Origin: Scatophagus argus
Lineage: Eukaryota > Chordata > Actinopteri > Scatophagidae
Length of the DNA: 64,000 nucleotides
Direction: 5' to 3'
Assembly: GCF_020382885.2 (NCBI RefSeq)
Contig: NC_058506.1
Span: 22,344,318-22,408,317 of the forward strand
The position numbers and the translations under genes are program-made. Position 1 is the first letter of the stretch. Every line of letters begins with the position of its first letter. Of this stretch, positions 24,997 to 35,055 are shown piece by piece. Below the pieces are notes generated by a model. That model ran no database searches and was not told the origin of the DNA. It saw only the letters and a program-made list of their open reading frames with translations.

Positions 24997-27451
24997 GTCT
25001 CTCTCTCTCTCTCTGTCTCTCTTTCTTTTATCCCATCACTTATTCAGTCAGGTTATTAATAAACAGGTCCTGTCTCCATTGTAACCATGGTGACATCCTG
25101 GGTCCAGGGTCAGGTCCAGGACTCTGTTCAGGACTTCTGACCCCCACCTGTCTGTCCCCAAACCGCCTCCGGTGTTTAGACTGACACCAGTTTGAAGTAA
25201 ACAAGACAACAACACAAACTGGTCAGTTCAGTCGGTGTATCAGAGTTGATCTGACTGATCAATTATGAGACAGACTGCTGATCAGATCTTTTAAATTAAC
25301 TTAAGTAAAAGTAGTCAGAATAATATATTTATATAATATAATTTATTTATTTTGTGTCCTGCTGGATTCAGTTTGACCACTCGAGTCTACGAGTCACTCG
25401 GGCCCAACCTGAAGCTAATTGATCACCGACAGGAAGTAACACCAAAAGACGACAGCAACGGTAAATACGTTCACTTGTTTATTTGACATTTTTGGTAAAT
25501 TTCTACATGACATCATCGGTTCGTGTTGTGCCAGTTTTGAACTGTGGACATGGAGACAGAGCAGGTGAGGACAGTTTCTCATCACGCTGAGCTGCAGACT
25601 TCGGGGACACTTTGGACTGTTGTTGTATGCACAAACCGCTCGCTGATGTTTCCTACTGGCAGTAAACACACTAAAGCTTCTATCTACAGGTGCGTCAGCC
25701 AATCAGGAGACAGCTGCACCTTCTCTGTCAGTTTATATTAAATACGTTATTAAATAGGAAGTTATATATCTGTGAACGTCTCCGCTGTACATTCAGGAAC
25801 GTAAAGCTATCGGACATGTTGACGTGAAAGTTCCCTCACAAATCCATGCTTTCATTTGTGTGCGACATGCAAGTTGCAAGTCAAAGAGTCAAACTGATGT
25901 TGACTTTTTTAAACTGAAATTAAACTAAAATAAATGTTTATTTGTTTGCAGTGTGTTCACCGACCCGTTCAGGAGGCGTTCAAGAGCCCTCACAGTTACA
26001 GGTCACATAATTACTGTTCCTTTAATGCTGCTTGTCAAACTCTTTATTTCTCTTTGTCAAATGTTTCTTCTGTTTTTTCCCTTTTGTCAAGTTTTATTTG
26101 AAAGATTTTGAATATTTTTATGTACGATGGAGAATCAGACTGTTAAGAAACAAATCTGACTTGAGCTTTTCCTGACATCAGATTTTTTTTAAAAAGTTGT
26201 CAAAGAACATTTTTCTCCAAACATTACAACACTGGAGCACCGTGGCAGCTGATTGGTTGCCATGCAGGTCACATGATCAGTAACGCCGTTGGTTTGATTC
26301 CAGCTGCACACCTTTTCTGCTGTCGTAGCTCGCTCTCTCGTCGCTGTTTCCTGTCTGCTTCTGCTGCCTGATAACGGTGGCAAAGAAATCCTTATAAAAA
26401 TCTGTGTTTTTGTTGTTACTTTTGTGTATGAAAATTTTGTATAAACAAACATTTTAGAGAACTGTTGATTTTGAGTTGTAAAGGAGTAGCCGTAACCATG
26501 GTAACCTCATCACCAGTCCCTTCCACGTGACATGAACATGGAAGAGGAAACATCAGTCTGTTCAGGACTGTCTGTGTGTTTGTGTTTCTGCCCCCTGGTG
26601 GACAGAATCGCTTGCTGCAGCTTTAAAACTTGAATGTTTTCTCTAAACAGGAAGCTCAAAGCGAATACGTACAGGACACACGTCTGACATCCAGTGTGGG
26701 AAGATGCGCTTCGTTATCTCTAAGTTTCAGTCATTTTAAGGAGAAGCTAAAGGGGAAGTCAGGGCTCAAACACGATTACTCATCATGGTCACATGACAGT
26801 GAAGGGAACCTATAATATTACAGGGTTGGGTTTTTTTTTATTATTATTTTATAAGTTATTTAAGTTATTTGCTGATTAAAATGAAGTTATCTTTCCCCAA
26901 AGGATAAAGTTTAATCATAATATCCTTTCAGTTTCATCTTTTTTTGTCATTTCAATATTCAGCCTTCTTTTTTAACATTTAATTATGACCTGATTATCCT
27001 GAGTAGAATAATAATGACATGCCAGTTTTTATTTTTCTTTTTTTTCTCTGTCTCTCCCAGTTTTGGCTAAAATGATCCTCTGTAGTTCTGTTGATCTGTC
27101 ATGAATCAGGACTATGTGGACTGTGTTGCGGATGAGTCTGTCTTATCATCTCATGTGTGACTTTTGTCAACCAAATTCATGTTGTTCAACCTGCAGTCAG
27201 GTAGCCAGCAACACTGTTGCTAAGCTAAGCTAACCTGATTGTGAGTTCAGACAGGTATATTTCTGGTCCAATGAACAAGAGGTGAGGTGACTGTGGTCTC
27301 CGAGGCGTCGCTGGTGACGTGAAGGCGGCACAATCATTCTGTCAGACCACCAGAGGCAGGCTCCGCCATTCACATGTTGGTCTGGAGACACCATCATGGT
27401 CTTGGCGAAGATCGGTAGCTTCTGCTGTCTCCGATGGTCCCTGACCCGTCA
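23351..27451. other. Intergenic between cystm1 and apbb3
   Basis: Contains the likely cystm1 first intron and noncoding exon (to about 24.8 kb), a long CT-rich simple repeat (about 24836-25030), and AT-rich DNA. The right part should include the apbb3 3' UTR. No further gene is supported. Confidence 0.55.
24836..25030. repeat. (CT)n / (CTGT)n simple repeat
   Basis: Nearly 200 bp of CT with interspersed GT steps. The open frame across it is low-complexity. Confidence 0.95.
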
Positions 27452-30400
27452 TTAGGAGGTGGCGGCCTGTTTGTTCCTGAAAGTCTCAAAGAAGGCCATC
27501 ATCCCCTTCCTCACATTGCTGCTGCTGCCGTTGGCCTTGGTTATCCTCGGGGTCATCATGGTGCCACTGCTGCTGAGATGGTGATGGGATGTGAGTGGAG
27601 CGAAGGCGGCGCCGTCCATGGAGTTGGCACGTTTGACCTTTGACGGGGTCACACGCCATGACTTGGTTCTTGGGGGAGGAGTCTGAGCTACCAGGCACTT
27701 CTGATACTGGACCTGATGGAGAAAAATGGACTGTTAGAGGAAGTGATATCAGCAAGAGCTGCCCAACATGTTTTGGCCACCAGGGGGCAGAAGAACACCA
27801 TGCTGACAAATCAAGCCAAAATGAAGTCAGGACTCTTAACTCTAAACTTGCATTTTGAGAACTTAAAAGCTTTTCAACAATGAAAACAACACATACATAA
27901 CAGAACATCATAAAGTCCATGAGTTCGTGAGCCCTGCAGACCTGAATTTACACCTGAGCTGCCTTGGAGGTCGTTGGAGGTTTGTTTACTCACCATACAT
28001 GCAGCCTGGACAGCCTCAGACAGGTTTCCTGCGTCTGGTTCACACCAAAACACATGACACTCAAAACGCTGCGTGCCGCCGTCTACGATCACAGCGAAGG
28101 TGTGGCTGTCATGGCCGACGCCTAGAAAGGTGAGGAAACGTACCTGACACTCCCAAAAGGGCTCCTCCCCTTCCTGTCAGCATCCAATCAGAAGGATGAA
28201 ACACAGTGAGCCGTGACGACCTTCAGCCTGGTGGAATAACACAATTTAAACTGAATAAAGACATTACCTGTCCCTTCCACAGAGACAGGATATTGTCAGA
28301 GACGTGGACGACGATCGGCTCCCACTCGTCTCTGTCTGTAGAGTTCATGATGCTTTCGATTGCTCGGTTCAGCACCTCCATACCTGCACAAACACACCAA
28401 CACGGACGACCTTCAGCACGGAGGTGAGGACGGAATGACTGAATTTTCATTTTTGGGTTGATTTGAATTTAAATTAATAAAACTTCATCGTTATTATTAT
28501 TATTGTTCATTATGACTGAACAGCTAAAGAATTAACCATCAGTTTGTTTATGTAGAGGGAAGCAGCCAATCACAGCGCTGGGTGTTGATGCATGCAGGTG
28601 TAACAGGTGTGACTCTGTCCTACCCATTGCTCTGGACACTGGCAGGTTACCGATGTACTGGACCTGGAACTTCTGGACCTGCTGCCGCACCGCTTCCAGA
28701 AACTCCACTGAAACCCAACAAACAGAAGGAATCAGCAGAGAGCCAATCAGAGAGCAGCAGGTGATGATGTCAGAGAACACGGGAGTCACCTTGTCTTGGC
28801 AGGTCTTCAGGTGAGATGCTCTCCATCGTCAGAGAGCGAGACGGCCTCATCAGCGTCTTCTCAGACAACATCTGCAGACACAGAGACATTCAGACCCGTG
28901 CTGATCTACGTGAGGGGCTACAGGTCAGGTTGTCTTTGATTCTGACTGCTTGTTTTAGCCATGTTAGCATAATGGCTGTGAGGATGTTAATGTCTGTCTG
29001 TCTGTCTGTCTCAGGATCTGTCCGTCCATTTTCTTCCACTCGTCCGGGGTCAGGTCGTGGTGACAGCAATGCTCCTGCTGAGGGATCCAGAGGTGCTCTC
29101 AAGCCAACATGTAATCACATCAGCCTCAGCTGTGTCTTGTGTTTACTGCCAGTTAGCTAATGTTAGCGTGCTAACTGGTGAAACTAAGATGGAGAACCCG
29201 AGAGCATCTGAGCGGCGGACTCACTCACCTTGGAGCACATCTCATGCAGCGCTGTGGCGATGGCTTTGGCCGGAGCGTTGCAGCGAAACACGTGACACTT
29301 CAGCACACAGCTGTCCTTATCACCTGCTACGAAGGCAAAGTCCCTGAAGGCACCACACACACAGAGGACAGATCATGTTGCTGTGACCAACCAGCTGATG
29401 GACTGATGATCATGTGACTGGGAGGTGAGCTCAGCAAATGACCCTAACATAACATATGGAGGAGCTTGTGAAGATGAGTGTAACTGTGACCGTGTGGCTC
29501 TGGATGTGATGAGGTAAAGGTAGAGGGGTTTACCTGTCCCTGCCCAGGTGGAGGGGTGGGGGGTGGGCGTGTTAAAGAAGGAGAGAGAGACAGTGTTAGT
29601 GCAGACAGACAGGGAAATCAACTGAAAGGTGCGTTTGATTTCCACATGCCGAAACATCAGACTGTGAAGGAGTGCTGAGTTTAGCTTAGCTTAGCACAGA
29701 GGGGAACTAGCATAGCAAAGCACTGAGTCACATGTTGTTTGACTGAGACATACAGTGACATCACTAAGCTGCACCGTGACATCACATAAGGAAATGTGGG
29801 TGGAGCACTGTGGCGAACTCTCAATACTGAAGATCAGCATGCTTTTACGACGCCGATGAAGCGTTTTATCCCTGACGTCCGGCCAGCAGCTTTGCTAACA
29901 TCATTTCAACCACAGCTGAATAAAATCCACTGCAGAACTGAACGCAGATCAGACAGAGATCTGATTGGCTCACCTGCCATTGTTGCAGCCCACCCCCCAG
30001 ACACGAATATTGATGATTGGCTGACAGTGTAAGGGGGTGTGGTCTAAAGGGTCCAACAGGGTCAGAGTGTCTTTCTTCAGAACCAGCATCATTTCCCGAC
30101 CCTGCAGACGGACAGACAGGCAGAAACCAGTTTAAACCAGACCCTGACAGTCTGAACAGGTATATTAAACTGTGCAGAATCTCTGTGATGTGTTCAGGGC
30201 ACAGATGGGTACGAGTGTGTCTTACCTCCCCCCAGGCTCCTGGCCTGTCTCTGTGCTCAGGGCTGTTGCAGTGAGACAGCTGCTGGATGACATTACTGAC
30301 AGCAAGACTGCTGCGACCTGGAGACAGGTCTTCCTCCTCGACCTCCAACCAGCCCAGAGAGCGCACAGCAAAACACTGACAGACAGACAGAGAGACAGAC

Positions 30401-33400
30401 AGGGAGACAGACAGAGAGACAGACAGACAGGGAGACAGACAGAGAGACAGACAGAGAGACAGATGAGTAGATTAAACGGTCAGTGAGTTGTTGGGTGACA
30501 AACAGAGAAACCAGGACACATACAGAGAGACAGGCAGAGAGAGCGACAGACAGATTAAATCAGATTATTGCTCTATAAAACTGTGGTAGAGCGAGGCAGA
30601 CACGAACAAGCAGAGAGAGAGATTAGAGCAGATTAGAACACCAGAAAAGACAGCAGTTAAAACCTCTGCTTTCACTTTGGTATCATTATTATTATGATTA
30701 TTATTATTATTATTGTCATTATTTCTGTTGTTACCTTGGAGTTGGGGTCGTGATTGGTGAGATACTCTTCATGCCACGAACACCTGAGAGAAAAATCCAA
30801 TTTATTACCTGTACAGACGCACTGTGTGTGTGTGTGTGTGTGTATGTGTGTGTGTGTGTGTGTGTGTTACCTGGCCTCAGGCCGTTGCTCTGTCTCTTTG
30901 TTGGAGCTCTGCTGTCCAGCCTCCTCCTGCTGAGATTCAACACCACAGAAGAAGAAGATGCATCAGACAAACCTGAGCTAATATGAGCTAACTCGGCTAC
31001 ACTGGACTCACTGGGTTAATCTGGACTAACTGATTAAAGAGGGTCTAACCTGTGTGTCTAGCTGCTGTGGCGTCCCACTGAGGCGGGGGTGTTGCCACTG
31101 AGTGGCGCCGGTGGGAACGTGCCAGTAGTAGGTTCCTGTTGAGTCTTTGATGGTCCTCCAGCCGGAGGGAAGGTCTGGATCCAGCAGCAAGTTCTGGTCT
31201 GTCCAGATGTTGTCTGCATAGACACAAAAAACAACATCAAGACCTGCAGTCAGAAGGCAGCGCCCCCCGGAGGCCACGCTGTTCATCACAGCCACAATGT
31301 AAAAGACATCAAGTCAAATGTCTTGAGTTCAGTTTGGCTCAACTATTAGCTGTGAGTCAGCACCCGATTGGTGAAGCTCCTCTGTGAGATGATGAGCTGC
31401 TCCACTACGCAGACGTGTCTAAACACACTTCAAATGTCCTAAAATATTATTTAATCGTTCATTCTTAATCACATGACACAAAGGCCAAGACACATGTGTA
31501 ACCAGTCAGGTGACGGTGTGTGAGGGAAGAGCTGATTGGATCGTAGACGTCAGTCGTTCAGCTACTGTTAGCACAACTGACATTCACTTCTACTGAAAGT
31601 CTTCCTCCTGTTCAGTCATCGTCAGCTCCACACAAGAGTTTTATCATTCTGATGTTGTCCACCTGGAACAAAATGTACAAGAGACAGTGGACGGCCAAGA
31701 GATCAGAGGACAAACTGCTGTGCAGGAAAAGAAACTGAAGATGGTTTGAATAATTAATGAACCTTCAGAGACACAAACTGCTGAACTGGCTGATTGAGAG
31801 ACAACGATATGACTGGACGAAGACGATGGGTGGAGCACGCGGGCGTCCATACGTCAGCAGTTACAACAAACCACCTCACGGCTTGTTGTGGCATTCAGTC
31901 ATCACATGGTGTGTTGATCACAGCATTTATTCTGAAGTTAATGTAGGATGTTCATACGGTGTGTGTGTGTGTGTCCCAGTCCATACAGTCTGGGACACAC
32001 ACACACTGCATACTCAGTGGACAGACGCACATATTGATGGTTCTCTGGTTGTCTTGTAGTCAGTCTTTACATTTCCATAGCACAGATCAGTTGTTTTAAT
32101 GGCGCAGCTTATCTGCGTGGCCCTGAACACAACATTCCCCTCATATTAAACGTATGGAGGCTTTCTCTTATTCTGTCAGGGTTCAGGTGGGCTGGGAGTC
32201 AACTTTACTATTCGTGACATAACTGAATGGGACGGGAAAAAAAGTCAACAGACAGGATGGGAATCATGAAGACGTCTTGTAGTTCTAATATAAATAAACA
32301 CTATTGTCTTTACTTTGAACACAGTGCTGGTCTTTCTGTTTGTCTGCTGGACTGTGGATTGAAGCCGCATGCCAACACTGGAATCGGAGTTAGATCTGAG
32401 GAGGACAGAGCTGCGACGCAGAGCAGAGGAAAGTGATTCTCCTGTCACACTGACACTTTTCTGACAAGCCTGAAGTTTTTAAACAAGTGCCTAAGAAGTA
32501 AAAACTCTGCATGTGTGAGGACGTCAGGAGCCAAAAGTGTGCAGTCAAACACAAAATAATCAAAGGATGGTGAAAACATCAAATCAAATCATGTTAGGAA
32601 GAGGATGGGACAGGAGAGACGATCCCTCCAGCAAACAGCTGATGCTGTTGTTTTCATGGGAGGACAGTTTCTATCTGCTTACACTGACTCAACAGTAAAG
32701 TCAGTCTGCTCTGTCATTATGACCTCATACGTACACAGTGTGTCTCTCTTGTGTCCCACAGTCCCCCATGACAGCCCTGTCTGAGTGTGTGTTTGACCTT
32801 TAATCATGTCCATTAAGCCCCGCCCTTTACTGCTTCCAGCCTGCCAGTTTTTCTCACATCACACAGCACGTGTGCAGTTTACAGTACAGATTTAGTGTCA
32901 GAAGTCTTAGTGATTCATGAAACCAAAAGAGACTGAGAGAGATTTACTTTCTGGCTTGATTGCTAATGACATGCTATCCACCTGCTAATGCTATGCTGTT
33001 AACAATCAATACGCTGTGGAAAGCAGCAGAGGTCGGGTGAGGGTTCTTCTCAAAGCCCAAATTTCACATTAAATGATGATTTGACCCTGCAGGCAGCCGC
33101 TGTGGCAACCAGGTAATAAGCTAGTTAGCTGGGCGTGCTAATGTTAGCTCAAGTGAAAGCAGGTAAGCACACTGTGTAATCCATTGTCTCCTATACTCCT
33201 CGTCATGTACGACGCTTCAACATGTGAATAAACTTAAACGCTGACCAACTGGACCCTCGCTGTTCCTGGGAGGGGTTCAATATCAGCACAACTGTCTAAT
33301 CAGGCAGGTCAGAGGTGACAGGTGGTGATGACACACACGGTGGTTCAGGCCAGGATCACAAATCCAGACCTGCTTAAACCACATTGTCCCATTTTTTACA

Positions 33401-33472
33401 TGTATGTGTCTGCAGCTGTTCAGCAAATCAGACATGTGAACAGAATGTCCTCACAAAGCTGTGAGATTACAG

Positions 33473-33515
<43 letters not shown>

Positions 33516-33568
33516 TCACCATCATAGTTGACTATGAGGATGGCCAACATGTAATCCTTGCCCATCAT
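27452..33568 (-). CDS. apbb3: Amyloid beta precursor protein-binding family B member 3 (FE65L2)
   Basis: FE65-family cytosolic adaptor that binds the APP cytoplasmic tail. Exons in transcript order: 33568-33520, 31213-31050, 30929-30871, 30783-30735, 30375-30226, 30101-29974, 29539-29534 (6-nt microexon), 29343-29229, 28871-28790, 28707-28624, 28383-28268, 28173-27994 and 27712-27452. They total 1443 nt, 480 aa, close to human APBB3. The start [16 protein letters not shown] matches human [19 protein letters not shown] domain ([20 protein letters not shown], then TQWQHP) spans about residues 34-62. PTB1 runs from [20 protein letters not shown] to [18 protein letters not shown]2 runs from [19 protein letters not shown] to [20 protein letters not shown]. 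The C terminus is [13 protein letters not shown]. Exon 3 has a tandem CAGCAG acceptor. The first intron (31214-33519) holds no recognised gene. Confidence 0.94.
28998..29013. repeat. (TGTC)n microsatellite
   Basis: Short run of TGTC/CTGT units in an apbb3 intron. Confidence 0.8.
29534..29539 (-). other. apbb3: 6-nt microexon of apbb3 (GGACAG)
   Basis: On the minus strand the six bases GGACAG are bounded by ...GGGCAG and GTAAAC. Exon 6 ends GGC-AG and exon 8 starts G-GAC-TTT, so inclusion gives ..NNGRDRDFAF and skipping gives ..NNGRDFAF, both in frame. Human APBB3 reads GRDRDFAF at this point. The upstream intron carries a long pyrimidine tract with TCTCTCTCTCC, a typical PTB-regulated context. 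Confidence 0.8.
30376..30470. repeat. (GACA)n / (GAGA) repeat
   Basis: About 90 bp of AGACAGAC-type repeat immediately upstream (minus sense) of apbb3 exon 5; its complement supplies the CTGTCTGTCAG pyrimidine-rich acceptor. Confidence 0.9.
30823..30868. repeat. (GT)n microsatellite
   Basis: GT repeat immediately downstream (minus sense, (AC)n) of the apbb3 exon 3 donor. Confidence 0.9.
33479..33514. repeat. (GT)n microsatellite at apbb3 exon 1 donor
   Basis: Directly follows the exon 1 5' splice site; on the minus strand the intron begins GTGAGACACACAC. Confidence 0.9.
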
Positions 33569-33616
33569 GGCTCCACCCTCCAACGTGTGTGGTCCAATCA
33601 GCTGATCGCCTCTCCA

Positions 33617-33678
<62 letters not shown>

Positions 33679-33690
33679 GCACGCACACTC
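33617..33690. repeat. (AC)n microsatellite
   Basis: AC repeat with CGCA steps, about 50 bp upstream of the apbb3 ATG (minus sense), so probably in its 5' UTR or promoter. Confidence 0.9.
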
Positions 33691-33877
33691 ACACACAGGC
33701 CCAGATGACAGATGTTAAAGGCTCCTCCTGCCTGTCTCTCTCTCTGGCTGTCTGTCTGTCTTGGTGTCTCCTCCGTCCGGTCTTCTCTCAGAGGACACCA
33801 TCAGTCTTCCTCTTCCTCCTCTTCTTCTTCTTCTTTATTTTATTTCTGTCCCGGTGTTTTCTTTCTCCTCCCGTCCG

Positions 33878-33914
<37 letters not shown>

Positions 33915-34298
33915 TCTCCTCTCTGTCTGATGAAGGATGCTGTTTTCCTCCTCCTCTCCCTGCTCTCGCGCTGCTCTCTCTCCTCCCCCTGCTGACGTCA
34001 CCCCCCCCCCCCCCACAGGCTCTGCCTCACTCGACCTTCACTGTAAAAAATTCTATATTTTCTATATTTTAATTCTATAAAATCTATATTTTTTCAGATA
34101 TTGTATATATATGCGATAATGCGCAAGTGTCCCCTGCAAACACACCTACCCACTCCTGCTGCTTCAACCTGATTGGCTGCTGTCAGTCTCAAAGTATATC
34201 TCTGGTAGGGACTTTAAGAACACGCTGTCTTTTGAACGGTTTAGTTATAATCTATTTCTTTTTTTTAGTGATAAACAAATAGATTTTATCATCTCGAC

Positions 34299-34535
34299 AT
34301 GTTTACCTTATGCTCTTCAGAGGTCAAATTACTGCTGGGTGACGTCATAGCAGGTATGACACAGGAACCACGTGTCCCGGAAAAGTTTTGCCAGCGAGGA
34401 TCTGTGAAGTTCAATAACATTAAGGAAGTCAGAGCAGTACTCCTACAAAGTAAAGGCCTAAAATTCAATGATGATAATCTTCAGCCTCCATCTCCATGTC
34501 AGCAAACAACTGAATTGGATAGTAATGAACAATAA
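34299..34535 (+). other. Unassigned 78-codon open frame
   Basis: Reads MFTLCSSEVKLLLGDVIAG to a TAA followed at once by ATATTAAATAC. A TTCAG at the 5' side (about 34315-34319) and the AATAAAT that overlaps the stop make it resemble a last coding exon with a polyadenylation signal. The composition is not low-complexity (KFNNIKEVRAVLLQSKGLKF). I do not recognise it. It may be a decayed exon or chance. Confidence 0.25.
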
Positions 34536-35055
34536 ATATTAAATACTTTAGTTGTACTTAATTTAATTACATTTGATATTATGCACATTTTTTACAAATG
34601 CAAAGTTAAATTTAATTTTGACTTTTAAAAGTTTTTACTTCTGGATTTTATTGCCTCACTTAAAAATTATTACTCACAAACACTGAGCTACAAGCATAAG
34701 AATGAAGAATGTTCAGTATTAATAAAGAGAAGAGAAGAAATGTGTGACAAGAAACGCTAATATACATGTAAAAAAAAAAACATTTCATCTGCAAACTGTA
34801 ATGAAAACACATTTGAAAAACATTGCGCTCCGGAAGACTTATTTTGAAATTCAGGGCGGAAGTTGCTTTGTTTAGTGCTGTCTGCACGACGCGGATGTAG
34901 TTAACTAAACACGTAATATTCACCGGTCTTTATATCTGTACGATTACACATGATTTTGACCCCAAGGTTACTTCAGCTCTTTTGGTTAGCTTAGCCTCCC
35001 TAAGAAGAAGAAGAAGAAGAAGAAGCTCTTGTTGTTTGACACGGTGGGGTCCAAC

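Larger units (their letters stand above)
33569..35055. promoter_or_regulatory. Head-to-head intergenic region between apbb3 and sra1
   Basis: apbb3 (-) and sra1 (+) start about 1.49 kb apart and diverge, so their promoters lie here. The apbb3 side is CT/AC-rich, with CTC-rich runs at about 33735-33960. An (AGA)n run sits at about 35005-35024, about 30 bp before the sra1 ATG. A 78-codon open frame at 34299-34535 is treated separately. Confidence 0.6.

Noticed and set aside
24705-25184. 159-codon frame with Leu/Ser runs
   Set aside because: Translation of a (CT)n microsatellite.
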